Below, one piece after another: positions 49,100 through 54,860 of a stretch of DNA of 54,860 nt. A model generated the notes under the pieces. The model saw only the letters and a list, made by a program, of their open reading frames with translations. It did no database searches and had not been told where the DNA came from. Origin of the DNA: Thermoleophilia bacterium (GTDB lineage: Bacteria > Actinomycetota > Thermoleophilia > Gaiellales > Gaiellaceae); NCBI GenBank assembly GCA_025934995.1, contig JAICWC010000004.1:1-54860 (forward strand). The letters run 5' to 3'. How positions within the stretch are numbered: position 1 is the first letter of the stretch; each line of letters opens with the position of its first letter. Position numbers and translations under genes: made by a program.

Positions 49100-49658
49100 C
49101 CGAGAAGTGCTGGTAGTCGGGGGTCCCCGCGAAGTGGCCGCCCCAGCCCCAGCCGACACGGGCGAACGCGGCGACGAGCACGCGGCCCGCGACCGCCATC
49201 CCCGGGCGGACACGTGCGCGATTCACATACGCCTTTCCTGCGGGCGGAATGACGCGGCCGCCCTCGAGGTACGGGTTCTCGACGTCGTTGACGTCGATCG
49301 CCTCGCCGTAGGCGTGCATCGACCACGACGTCGGGCCGGCGGCGACAGCCTTCCTGCAGTTGAACGCCGACGTGTTGTCGGCAGCGGCGGAACGGTCGTC
49401 GCTGCCGCGGTAGACGTCGATCGGACGCATGCGGCGAATCGGAAAGCGCGCGGCGTACAGCGACCGGAACACGTCGATCACCTGCGGCACCACGCGCTCG
49501 TTGACGATCAGCTGGCCGGTGTGGGCGCGTCCGTCGAAGCCGACGTAGCGGAGGCGGATCCGCCGCAGCTGCGCCGGGCCGACCGGACAGCCGCGGTGCC
49601 AGGAATACGGGAGGTCGCGGGCGGTCACGTGCTGGACGGTCGCGACGTACGGCACCAT
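49086..49658 (-). CDS. M15-family D-Ala-D-Ala carboxypeptidase-like protein
   Basis: A 190-residue zinc peptidase of the VanY/M15 group acting on peptidoglycan stem peptides. Zinc ligands are in WSMHAYGEAIDVND (His, Asp) and DYQHFS (His); the catalytic base is expected in the segment between them (GWGWGGHF region). The start is taken as ATG at 49658, which lacks a visible signal peptide; longer readings are antisense to the transpeptidase gene and look spurious. Its start codon overlaps that of the divergent transpeptidase within one CATG. Confidence 0.82.
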   Translation of the reverse strand: MVPYVATVQHVTARDLPYSWHRGCPVGPAQLRRIRLRYVGFDGRAHTGQLIVNERVVPQVIDVFRSLYAARFPIRRMRPIDVYRGSDDRSAAADNTSAFNCRKAVAAGPTSWSMHAYGEAIDVNDVENPYLEGGRVIPPAGKAYVNRARVRPGMAVAGRVLVAAFARVGWGWGGHFAGTPDYQHFSVNGR

Positions 49659-50259
49659 GGTCGCAATGAGCGTAGCCTGCTTCGCCTCGCCGCAGTCCTC
49701 GACGCAGCTCGTCACGGTCGTCGCAGCGGCGCATGCGACGAGCGGCGCGCTTTCGACCTGGGTACGGGACGGTCGATGCTGGCGCCGCGTCGGCGGTCCG
49801 TGGACTGCGCGCCTCGGCCGGAGCGGCCTGTCGACGCACAAGCGCGAGGGCGACGGCGCGACGCCGACCGGCACGTACCGCCTCGGCGCGACGATATATG
49901 GCATCGCGCCGAATCCCGGCGTCCGTCTCCGCTATCACCGGCTCGTCTGCGGCGACTGGTGGGACGAAGATCCGGCGTCGCGCGCGTACAACACCTTCCA
50001 GCACGTCGCCTGCGGGCGCGCGCCGCCTTTCGGCGGCGGCAGCGAGGCGTTGTGGCGGATCTCGCCGCAGTACCGCTACTTCGCGGTGATCGAGTACAAC
50101 GCGGGCCCGATCGTCCCCGGCCGTGGCTCGGCGATCTTCCTGCACGTCGCCGTCGGCGCGACGGCCGGTTGCGTCTCGCTGCCCGAGCCGCTGCTCGTCC
50201 GGCTGCTGCGCTGGCTGAGGCCGTCGGCGCGGCCGCTGATTCGCCTAGGCATCTCCTAG
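49657..50259 (+). CDS. L,D-transpeptidase (YkuD family)
   Basis: A 200-residue enzyme expected to form or modify 3-3 cross-links in peptidoglycan. Family features are GLSTHKREGDGATPTGTYRLG near the start of the domain and the catalytic block IFLHVAVGATAGCVSLPEPLL, with histidine and nucleophilic cysteine. A weak hydrophobic N-terminus (MSVACFASPQSSTQLVTVVAAAHA) might be a signal. The start is ATG 49657 or 49666. The stop lies in the promoter of the molybdate regulator gene. Confidence 0.85.
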   Translation: MVAMSVACFASPQSSTQLVTVVAAAHATSGALSTWVRDGRCWRRVGGPWTARLGRSGLSTHKREGDGATPTGTYRLGATIYGIAPNPGVRLRYHRLVCGDWWDEDPASRAYNTFQHVACGRAPPFGGGSEALWRISPQYRYFAVIEYNAGPIVPGRGSAIFLHVAVGATAGCVSLPEPLLVRLLRWLRPSARPLIRLGIS

Positions 50260-50268
50260 GTATATGAT
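50244..50268 (+). promoter_or_regulatory. Promoter with paired CCTAGG sites for the molybdate operon
   Basis: TATGAT (50263-50268) ends 6 nt before the GTG of the regulator. CCTAGG occurs at 50244-50249 and again at 50255-50260, 11 bp apart and therefore on the same DNA face, in the -10/-35 spacer. This suits binding by the MerR-TOBE regulator itself. Confidence 0.5.
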
Positions 50269-50274
50269 CTGCCG

Positions 50275-50649
50275 GTGGCGAAGGGCACGTACACGGCGAG
50301 CGAGGCCGCCCAGGCGCTGGGGATCAGCCTCGACACGCTGCGCCGCTGGGACCGCGAGGGGCGGATCAAGACGAAACGCGACGCGGCCAACCGCCGCATC
50401 GTCCCCGCGAAGGAGATCGACCGGCTGCGCGGCGGCGGCGACGGGCACATGAGCGCACGCAACCGCTTCCAGGGCACCGTGCGATCGGTCGAGATCGACG
50501 GGCTGCTCGCACAGGTCGAGATCCTCGTCGATCAGCCGGTGCGCGTCGTCGCGATCGTCACGCGTGATGCCGTCGAGGAGCTCGGCCTCACGCAGGGGTC
50601 GCCGGCGACCGCGATCGTCAAGTCGACCTCGGTGATGGTCGAGACGTGA
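50275..50649 (+). CDS. MerR-type helix-turn-helix protein with molybdate-binding TOBE domain
   Basis: A 124-residue likely molybdate sensor. Residues 1-52 form a MerR/excisionase-type helix-turn-helix (YTASEAAQALGISLDTLRRWDREGRI). Residues 58-124 are a TOBE/Mop domain (SARNRFQGTVRSVEIDGLLAQVEI...VEELGLTQGSPATAIVKSTSVMVE), as in molbindins. It heads the modABC genes, its stop overlapping the modA GTG, so it probably represses the operon when molybdate is plentiful. The GTG start has no ribosome binding site but follows a good -10 box by 6 nt. Confidence 0.88.
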   Translation: MAKGTYTASEAAQALGISLDTLRRWDREGRIKTKRDAANRRIVPAKEIDRLRGGGDGHMSARNRFQGTVRSVEIDGLLAQVEILVDQPVRVVAIVTRDAVEELGLTQGSPATAIVKSTSVMVET

Positions 50650-51305
50650 ACGCGCTCCTCACCATCTTCGCCGCCGCGTCGCTGACGAACGTCTTCCCGC
50701 AGATCGTGCCGAAGCAGCACTACTCGTTCGCCGGCTCGAACGCACTCGCGGCGCAGATCCAGCAGGGTGCGCCGGCCGACGTCTTCGCAGCCGCGAACAC
50801 CTCCATCCCCCTTCAGCTGTACGACCAGGGGCTCGTCGAGAAGCCCGTCCTGTTCACGCGGAACGAGCTCACGGTCATCGTCCCGAAGTCGAACCCCGCG
50901 CACATCCATTCCGTCGCCGACCTCGGCAAGCCCGGCGTCAAGCTCGTCGTCGCTGCGCCCGGCGTACCGGTCGGGGACTACACGCGCACCGTGCTGCACG
51001 CCATGAAACTCGATTCGGTGCTGCAGAACGTCGTCAGCAACGAGACGGACGTGCGGGAGGTGCTCGCGAAGGTCGCCCTCGGGGAGGCCGACGCCGGCTT
51101 CGTCTACGTCACGGACGCGCGCACCGTGCGGGGGAAGGTTGCGACGATCGGCATTCGCTGGAGCGCGCAGCCGCGCGTGACCTATGCGGTCGCGGTGGTG
51201 CGCGCGAGCAGCCACAGGGCCGCGGCGCGGGCCTTCGTAAAAGCGCTGCTCGGCAAAGCTGCCCAGGCGAAGCTGCGCGCGGCCGGCTTCCTCCCGGCCA
51301 GATGA
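50646..51305 (+). CDS. modA: Molybdate ABC transporter substrate-binding protein (no signal peptide seen)
   Basis: A 219-residue ModA-type periplasmic-binding fold: LTIFAAASLTNVFPQI, FAGSNALAAQIQQGAPADVFAAANT, VIVPKSNPAHI, PVGDYTRTVLH and GEADAGFVYVTDA. In known ModA proteins FAAASL begins the mature chain, after the signal. Here the frame starts with GTG four codons before it, with no signal or lipobox and no earlier usable start. The GTG overlaps the regulator's stop and the TGA overlaps the modB ATG, so the start is well fixed. Confidence 0.88.
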   Translation: MNALLTIFAAASLTNVFPQIVPKQHYSFAGSNALAAQIQQGAPADVFAAANTSIPLQLYDQGLVEKPVLFTRNELTVIVPKSNPAHIHSVADLGKPGVKLVVAAPGVPVGDYTRTVLHAMKLDSVLQNVVSNETDVREVLAKVALGEADAGFVYVTDARTVRGKVATIGIRWSAQPRVTYAVAVVRASSHRAAARAFVKALLGKAAQAKLRAAGFLPAR

Positions 51306-52078
51306 TCCGCCGCGCGGTCGTCTTCGGCGCAGCCTTCGTCGGGCTCGCGTTCCTCGTGCTGCCGGTGGTCGCGATCTTCGCGCGCGTTCCTCCAGCGCGG
51401 CTGATCGGCCAGCTGGGCAACGGCACCGTGACGGATGCACTGCGCGTCAGCGTCGAGACGAGCGCGGCGGCCCAAGCGCTCGTGCTGCTCATCGGCACTC
51501 CAACCGCGGTCGTGCTCGCGCGGCGCTTCCGTTTCCGAGAGCTCCTCGTCTCGCTCGTCGAGCTCCCGCTCGTTCTCCCGCCCGCGGTGGCGGGGCTCGG
51601 GCTGTTCGCCGCGTTCGGCCGCTTCGGCCTGCTGCACACGACGATCCCATTCACGAAGCTCGCCGTCATCTTCGCGGTCGCGTTCGTCTCGGGCCCTCTC
51701 TACGTGCGCGCCGCGATCGCCGCGTTCGAAGCGGTCGACGGCAACGTCGTCGCCGCATCGCGCACGCTCGGCGCAGGGCCGACGCGGACGTTCTTCCGCA
51801 TCGTGCTGCCCCTCGCGCGCCCGGGCCTCGGCGCCGGCGCCGCCCTTGCGCTCGCGCGCGGGCTCGGCGAGTTCGGCGCGACGATCATGTTCGCCGGCTC
51901 GCTCCGCGGCGTGACGGAAACGCTGCCGCTTGCCGTCTATTCCGAGTTCAACGTCGACTTCGACACGGCGCTCGCGGTCAGCGCGCTGCTCGTCGCGCTC
52001 AGCGCCGCCCTCCTGATTGCCCTCAAATGGCGACCCTCGCTCTCGACTTCACGCTTCCGCTTCGCAGCTTCGAGCTGA
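51302..52078 (+). CDS. modB: Molybdate ABC transporter permease
   Basis: A 258-residue inner-membrane permease with about five to six helices. It shows the binding-protein-dependent transport pattern ELPLVLPPAVAGLGLFAAFGR and the EAA loop AVDGNVVAASRTLGAGPTRTFFRIVLPLARPG that contacts ModC, then GLGEFGATIMFAG, typical of ModB/CysTW. The ATG overlaps the modA stop and the 3' end overlaps modC by 52 nt. Confidence 0.94.
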   Translation: MIRRAVVFGAAFVGLAFLVLPVVAIFARVPPARLIGQLGNGTVTDALRVSVETSAAAQALVLLIGTPTAVVLARRFRFRELLVSLVELPLVLPPAVAGLGLFAAFGRFGLLHTTIPFTKLAVIFAVAFVSGPLYVRAAIAAFEAVDGNVVAASRTLGAGPTRTFFRIVLPLARPGLGAGAALALARGLGEFGATIMFAGSLRGVTETLPLAVYSEFNVDFDTALAVSALLVALSAALLIALKWRPSLSTSRFRFAASS

Positions 52079-53016
52079 CGCTCGCCCTCGAGGTCGAGCG
52101 CACGGTCGCGCTCGTCGGGCCGTCAGGCGCAGGCAAGAGCTCGGTGTTGCGCGTGGTCGCCGGCCTCGCGCCGGGCCGGGTCGCCTACGACGGAGAGGAC
52201 TGGACGCACCTGCCGCCCGAGCGGCGCAGCGTCGGGCTCGTCTTCCAGGACTACGCCCTCTTCCCCCACCTCGACGTGCGTCGCAACGTCGGCTACGCGG
52301 GACCGCCCGACGAGCTCCTCGAGCGGCTCGGAATCGCGCACCTCGCGCACGCGAAGCCGATGCAGCTCTCCGGCGGCGAGCGGCAGCGCGTGGCGCTCGC
52401 CCGCGCGCTTGCCCGCGATCCGAAGGTGCTCCTGCTCGACGAGCCGCTGTCGGCGCTCGACGCGCACACGAAGTCGGAGGTGCGGCACGAGCTGGCCGAG
52501 TTGCTGCGCGAGCTCGGCCTGCCGACGCTGCTCGTGACGCACGACTACGAAGACGCGGCCGCCCTCGCCGACGAAGTCGGGGTGCTCGTCGACGGGACAC
52601 TGCGCCAACTGGCGCGTCCGGCCGAGCTCGTCGCGGCGCCGCGCGACGCATTCGTCGCCTCGTTCACAGGCGCGAACCTCCTGCACGGCGAAGCGCATGG
52701 GACTGTCGGCATGACGCAGGTGCGGCTGCCGGACGGCGCCTGCGTCTATTCGACCGACGGGGCGACCGGCGCGGTCGGCGTCGTGGTCTACCCGTGGGAC
52801 ATCTCGCTCGCGCGCGAGCACGCCGAAGACTCGGCGCTGAACGTCCTCCACGGCGAGGTGTCGTCGGTGGTCGAGATCGGCAACCGCGTGCGGGTGAGGA
52901 TCGGCCCGATCACGGCGGAGGTGACCGCCGCCTCCGCAGAGCGGCTCGAGCTCGCGACCGGCACGCCCGTCTATGCGACGTTCAAAGCGACGGGCACCCG
53001 CCTCGTTCCCCTTTGA
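52027..53016 (+). CDS. modC: Molybdate ABC transporter ATP-binding protein
   Basis: A 329-residue ATPase. Walker A is GPSGAGKSS, the Q-loop VFQDYALFPHL, the signature LSGGERQRVALARALA, Walker B VLLLDEPLSALD and the switch histidine LLVTHDYEDA. The last 110 residues carry a TOBE region (LNVLHGEVSSVVEIGNRVRVRIG), which in ModC binds oxyanion and allows feedback. The start lies deep inside modB. The gene ends immediately before a palindromic repeat that could act as its terminator. Confidence 0.95.
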   Translation: MATLALDFTLPLRSFELTLALEVERTVALVGPSGAGKSSVLRVVAGLAPGRVAYDGEDWTHLPPERRSVGLVFQDYALFPHLDVRRNVGYAGPPDELLERLGIAHLAHAKPMQLSGGERQRVALARALARDPKVLLLDEPLSALDAHTKSEVRHELAELLRELGLPTLLVTHDYEDAAALADEVGVLVDGTLRQLARPAELVAAPRDAFVASFTGANLLHGEAHGTVGMTQVRLPDGACVYSTDGATGAVGVVVYPWDISLAREHAEDSALNVLHGEVSSVVEIGNRVRVRIGPITAEVTAASAERLELATGTPVYATFKATGTRLVPL

Positions 53017-53109
53017 ACGGGGACAGTCCCCGCCACGACACAGTCACGAATTGCGCAACTCGTTGGACACATTCGCCGCCTAGCAGGACAAACGGGGACT
53101 GTCCCCGTT
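53017..53109. repeat. Pair of GGGGAC-palindromes flanking a 58-nt spacer
   Basis: ACGGGGACAGTCCCCG (53017-53032) and AACGGGGACTGTCCCCGTT (53091-53109) bracket a short non-coding spacer between modC and the GFA-type gene. A third copy is at 8692-8708. The paired form with a conserved spacing is reminiscent of REP/BIME units or small non-autonomous elements; no gene is seen inside. Confidence 0.6.
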
Positions 53110-53118
53110 ACGAAAGTG

Positions 53119-53526
53119 TCACGAGGGTGGCGCGCCCTCGTCGTAGTGCGGGATGCCGTCGTCCGGAATCGGCTCCCACGTCGCTGCGTACGCGACGAAC
53201 TGGCGGTGCTTGGGCTTCACGCCCGGGTCCTCGTCGAGCGCACCCATGCGGACGCTCCAGATCGTTCCGTCCCGCTTCTTGCTGAACAGCTGGCTGCCGC
53301 AGGTCGAGCAGAAGCATTTCTCCCAGCCGTCGTCGGGCGGCTGCCAGCCCTTGACGAGCTCTTCGCCCTGCAGGAACTGGACCGAGCTCGGCGCGAGGCG
53401 CACCTGCGCCGACCATGCACCGCCCGTGCGACGCTGGCAGCGCGTGCAATGGCAGTACGTGAAAGCCCCCAGCGGCTCATCGATCTCGAACCGCACGCCG
53501 CCGCAAAGACATCCACCCGTGACCAT
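53119..53526 (-). CDS. GFA-family (DUF636) zinc protein
   Basis: A 135-residue protein of the glutathione-dependent formaldehyde-activating fold. The zinc cysteines are in GGCLCGGVRFE, YCHCTRCQRRTGG and FCSTCGSQLF. Most members are of unknown function, and formaldehyde activity should not be assumed. The start at 53526 (MVTGGC) is preferred over 53538 because TATGCT lies exactly 7 nt upstream. It is divergent from the Rrf2 fragment, with overlapping promoters. Confidence 0.88.
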   Translation of the reverse strand: MVTGGCLCGGVRFEIDEPLGAFTYCHCTRCQRRTGGAWSAQVRLAPSSVQFLQGEELVKGWQPPDDGWEKCFCSTCGSQLFSKKRDGTIWSVRMGALDEDPGVKPKHRQFVAYAATWEPIPDDGIPHYDEGAPPS

Positions 53527-53533
53527 GGCTCCG

Positions 53534-53541
53534 AGCATAAT
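53534..53541. promoter_or_regulatory. Overlapping divergent -10 boxes
   Basis: TATGCT on the minus strand (53539-53534) ends 7 nt before the GFA-type ATG. CATAAT on the plus strand (53536-53541) ends 6 nt before CTG 53548, where the Rrf2-like frame begins. Confidence 0.45.
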
Positions 53542-53547
53542 TCGAGC

Positions 53548-53655
53548 CTGCGCACCACTGCCAAGGCGGACTACGCCGTTCGCGCCGCGGTCGAGCTCGC
53601 GGCCGTCGGCCGGCTCGTGGACAGGGCGGCGGGGAAGGGCGACGCGAGCACGTAG
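53548..53655 (+). pseudogene. Truncated Rrf2-family regulator
   Basis: Thirty-five codons match only the N-terminus of Rrf2 regulators: LRTTAKADYAVRAAVELAA, compared with the usual M(R/K)xSxKADYAVRAxxELA. The frame then diverges (VGRLVDRAAGKGDAST) and stops at 53653; intact members run about 130-160 residues, with a winged helix and often cysteines. The first codon is CTG where a start is expected, and a CATAAT box lies 6 nt before it. Probably a deletion remnant; a CTG-initiated small peptide is less likely. Confidence 0.6.
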
Positions 53656-53679
53656 GCACCTTTCCGCACCCGAGGCGCT

Positions 53680-53814
53680 TCACTCGCAGGCTTCGCCCGT
53701 CTCCTCGCACTCGAGGCAGACCCAGTCCCGCCCGCCGTCCTTCGAGGCACTGAGCTCGGCGGGGACCATCGTCACGCCGCACACGGGACAGATCGGCGGG
53801 CGGTCGTCGTCCAC
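53680..53814 (-). CDS. Small zinc-ribbon protein
   Basis: A 44-residue protein starting with GTG at 53814. It has a zinc-ribbon arrangement: ICPVCGVTMVPAEL, then WVCLECEETGEACE, giving CPVC and CLEC knuckles about 25 residues apart. Function unknown; such ribbons often bind nucleic acid or partner proteins. The longer frame upstream is antisense to the cold-shock gene and is not used. Divergent from the cold-shock gene 24 bp away. Confidence 0.6.
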   Translation of the reverse strand: MDDDRPPICPVCGVTMVPAELSASKDGGRDWVCLECEETGEACE

Positions 53815-53817
53815 GAG

Positions 53818-53835
53818 TCGAGTAAGTAAACTCGA
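53818..53835. promoter_or_regulatory. Inverted repeat in a divergent promoter (possible operator)
   Basis: TCGAGTAAGTAAACTCGA has perfect 6-bp arms around AAGTAA and lies between the zinc-ribbon and cold-shock genes. It overlaps the TAAACT box (53827-53832), which ends 6 nt before the GTG at 53839, so a bound regulator would block that promoter. Confidence 0.45.
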
Positions 53836-53838
53836 TGT

Positions 53839-54096
53839 GTGCGGGGGACGATGCTCTGGTTCAACGTGGACAAGGGCCACGGCTTCATCCGTACCGAGGA
53901 CGACGAGCGGCTGTACGTGGCGCGGGACGGCTTCGCCGCCGACGTCGAGCTGGCCGCGCCGTGCAAGGGACGCGCCGTCACGTTCGACCGCGAGATCGTC
54001 GACAGCGACCCTCACGCCGTGAATGTCGCGTTCTCCGAGCAGCATGAGCCGCGCCGCGCCCGGCTACGCAAGGGACGCGGCAGCTCGTCGCTCTAG
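53839..54096 (+). CDS. Cold-shock-domain-like protein
   Basis: An 85-residue protein related to CspA. TMLWFNVDKGHGFIRTEDDERLYV corresponds to the CSD motif (KWFNxxKGFGFI), with aromatic residues in RNP1-like positions. The second RNP motif (VFVH) is altered to LYV without the histidine, and the C-terminus is basic (EPRRARLRKGRG), so it may bind RNA or DNA somewhat differently. The GTG start follows TAAACT by 6 nt, suggesting a leaderless message. Confidence 0.8.
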   Translation: MRGTMLWFNVDKGHGFIRTEDDERLYVARDGFAADVELAAPCKGRAVTFDREIVDSDPHAVNVAFSEQHEPRRARLRKGRGSSSL

Positions 54097-54108
54097 GATC
54101 GCGTCCGG

Positions 54109-54750
54109 ATGCGTGAGCTGCGGACCGGGGTCTGGCATTGGCAGTCGCCGCATCCCGACTGGGACGAGGAACAGTGGTGGCCCGAGCTCGTCTCCTCCTA
54201 CGCGATCGAGCTCGGCGACGACGTCGTGCTGTTCGACCCGCTCGCCGTGCCCGACGACCTGCGGCAGCGCGCCACCGCCGTCGTCCTGACCGCGCCGTAT
54301 CACGAGCGCGACGCTCGCAGGCTCGGCCTGCCCGTCCACACGCCGCCTGCAGACACCTGGCAGGACTGGGTCGAGAAGTTCGGCGTCGATCCCGAGCGCG
54401 TCCGCGGGATGGAGAGCGAGGACCTCGCCTGGCTCCGCGCCGGCGAAGGCGAGGGCGCGTTCCACGGGCCGGGTGCGTGGCCCTTCGGGATCCAGGCATT
54501 CGCCGGCCGCGAGGACAACGACCTCATCCTCTGGGTGCCGTCGATCGACGCGATCGTCACCGGCGACTCGCTGAGCGATTTCGGCAAGGGCTTGGACATC
54601 CAGCTCGGCGGCCGCACGCACGTGACGCGTGAGGACGTCGCCGAGCGGCTCCGCCCGCTGCTCGACCTGCCGATCGAGCTCGTCCTGCCCGCGCACGGCG
54701 AGCCCATGGGCCGCCCCGAGCTCGAGCGGGCGCTCACCCGAGACGAGTAG
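54109..54750 (+). CDS. Metallo-beta-lactamase-fold protein with a degenerate metal site
   Basis: A 213-residue protein with an MBL-like course: SSYAIELGDDVVLFDPLAVP, VVLTAPYHERDARRLG, IVTGDSLSDFG and LVLPAHGEPM. The canonical HxHxDH motif is reduced to YHERD, while the aspartate of TGDSL and the histidine of PAHGEP remain. It may bind one metal or none. The ATG comes 9 nt after TAGGAT, which overlaps the cold-shock stop. A hairpin follows its stop. Confidence 0.75.
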   Translation: MRELRTGVWHWQSPHPDWDEEQWWPELVSSYAIELGDDVVLFDPLAVPDDLRQRATAVVLTAPYHERDARRLGLPVHTPPADTWQDWVEKFGVDPERVRGMESEDLAWLRAGEGEGAFHGPGAWPFGIQAFAGREDNDLILWVPSIDAIVTGDSLSDFGKGLDIQLGGRTHVTREDVAERLRPLLDLPIELVLPAHGEPMGRPELERALTRDE

Positions 54751-54771
54751 GGCCCCGCCGAAGCGGGGCCC
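54750..54771. terminator. Bidirectional hairpin between convergent genes
   Basis: GGGCCCCGC-CGAA-GCGGGGCCC, a 9-bp stem starting at the last base of the MBL-fold gene's stop codon. There is no T-run on either strand. It separates that gene from the convergent cold-shock gene. Confidence 0.6.
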
Positions 54772-54801
54772 TAGCTACCACAGTGCGGTTCGAACAGGGG
54801 A

Positions 54802-54860
54802 CTAGCCGACGAGCCGAACGTTCGTCGCCTGCGGGCCCTTCTGACCCTCGGTCGCCTCGA
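54802..54860 (-). CDS. Cold-shock protein (partial, runs off the window end)
   Basis: Only the last 18 codons and TAG are inside the window: EATEGQKGPQATNVRLVG. EGQKGPQAxNV is the conserved C-terminus of CspA-type RNA chaperones, so this is a classical cold-shock protein, more standard than the one at 53839. The N-terminal part lies beyond 54860. Confidence 0.88.
   Translation of the reverse strand, partial: EATEGQKGPQATNVRLVG

Noticed and set aside
53680-54045. A 121-codon frame containing the zinc ribbon
   Set aside because: The first 77 codons are antisense to the cold-shock-like gene; only the 44-codon C-terminal part from GTG 53814 has zinc-binding sense.

Overview
The window is very GC-rich (roughly 70% by eye) and densely packed with genes. 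Many genes overlap by 4 nt (ATGA/GTGA), and GTG or TTG starts are common. The gene set (ETF/ETF-QO, a split B12-dependent acyl-CoA mutase, DUF1206, a TrpC-TrpF fusion, a MerR-TOBE molybdate regulator, and a giant secreted protein with a 'YVIDP' N-domain) points to a high-GC actinomycetote, probably of the Thermoleophilia (Gaiellales/Solirubrobacterales) type. The phylum is a fairly safe inference; the class is tentative. I saw no tRNA, rRNA, CRISPR array, insertion sequence or phage gene.

Layout. 1-3.5 kb (minus): a coupled operon of a small membrane protein, an OmpR-type regulator, a histidine kinase, a threonine dehydratase-like enzyme and ribosomal protein L31. 3.6-8.6 kb (minus): an exported tandem-repeat protein, then etfB-etfA-ETF-QO-DUF1206. 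8.7-10.6 kb: two cell-wall hydrolases (a lytic transglycosylase and an M23 peptidase). 10.6-13.5 kb (minus): the two mutase subunits and an enoyl-CoA hydratase. 13.6-29.75 kb: one giant gene of about 5,300 codons built from 22-23 YDG repeats, about 14 Ig-like domains and a degenerate receiver-like C-terminus. 29.75-38.1 kb: cobalamin adenosyltransferase, acyl-CoA dehydrogenase, an HD-GYP regulator, 3-hydroxyacyl-CoA dehydrogenase, thiolase, and several hydrolases and regulators. 38.5-44.5 kb: a complete trp operon, trpL-E-G-D-CF-B-A. 44.5-53 kb: an HtrA-type protease, a molybdopterin oxidoreductase with its b-type cytochrome, an exporter, two peptidoglycan enzymes and a molybdate uptake operon (regulator-modA-B-C). 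53-54.86 kb: small zinc proteins, a truncated Rrf2 regulator, cold-shock proteins and a metallo-beta-lactamase-fold protein.

How it fits together. Acyl-CoA dehydrogenase, hydratase, hydroxyacyl-CoA dehydrogenase and thiolase form a beta-oxidation or branched-chain acid set whose electrons pass through EtfAB to ETF-QO. The B12 mutase, served by the adenosyltransferase, handles a branched acyl-CoA end product. The Mod transporter supplies molybdenum for the nearby Moco enzyme.

The most interesting signals are regulatory. The trp operon has a classic attenuator whose leader peptide (WWTW) appears to be leaderless, and whose terminator hairpin contains the trpE ribosome binding site. A second hairpin covers the trpA start codon. 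A dozen genes show a TANNNT box 6-7 nt before the start codon, the signature of leaderless transcription. Other points are the pseudo-receiver tail on the giant exported protein, an ETF-QO lacking one Fe-S ligand, and a ModA without a signal peptide.
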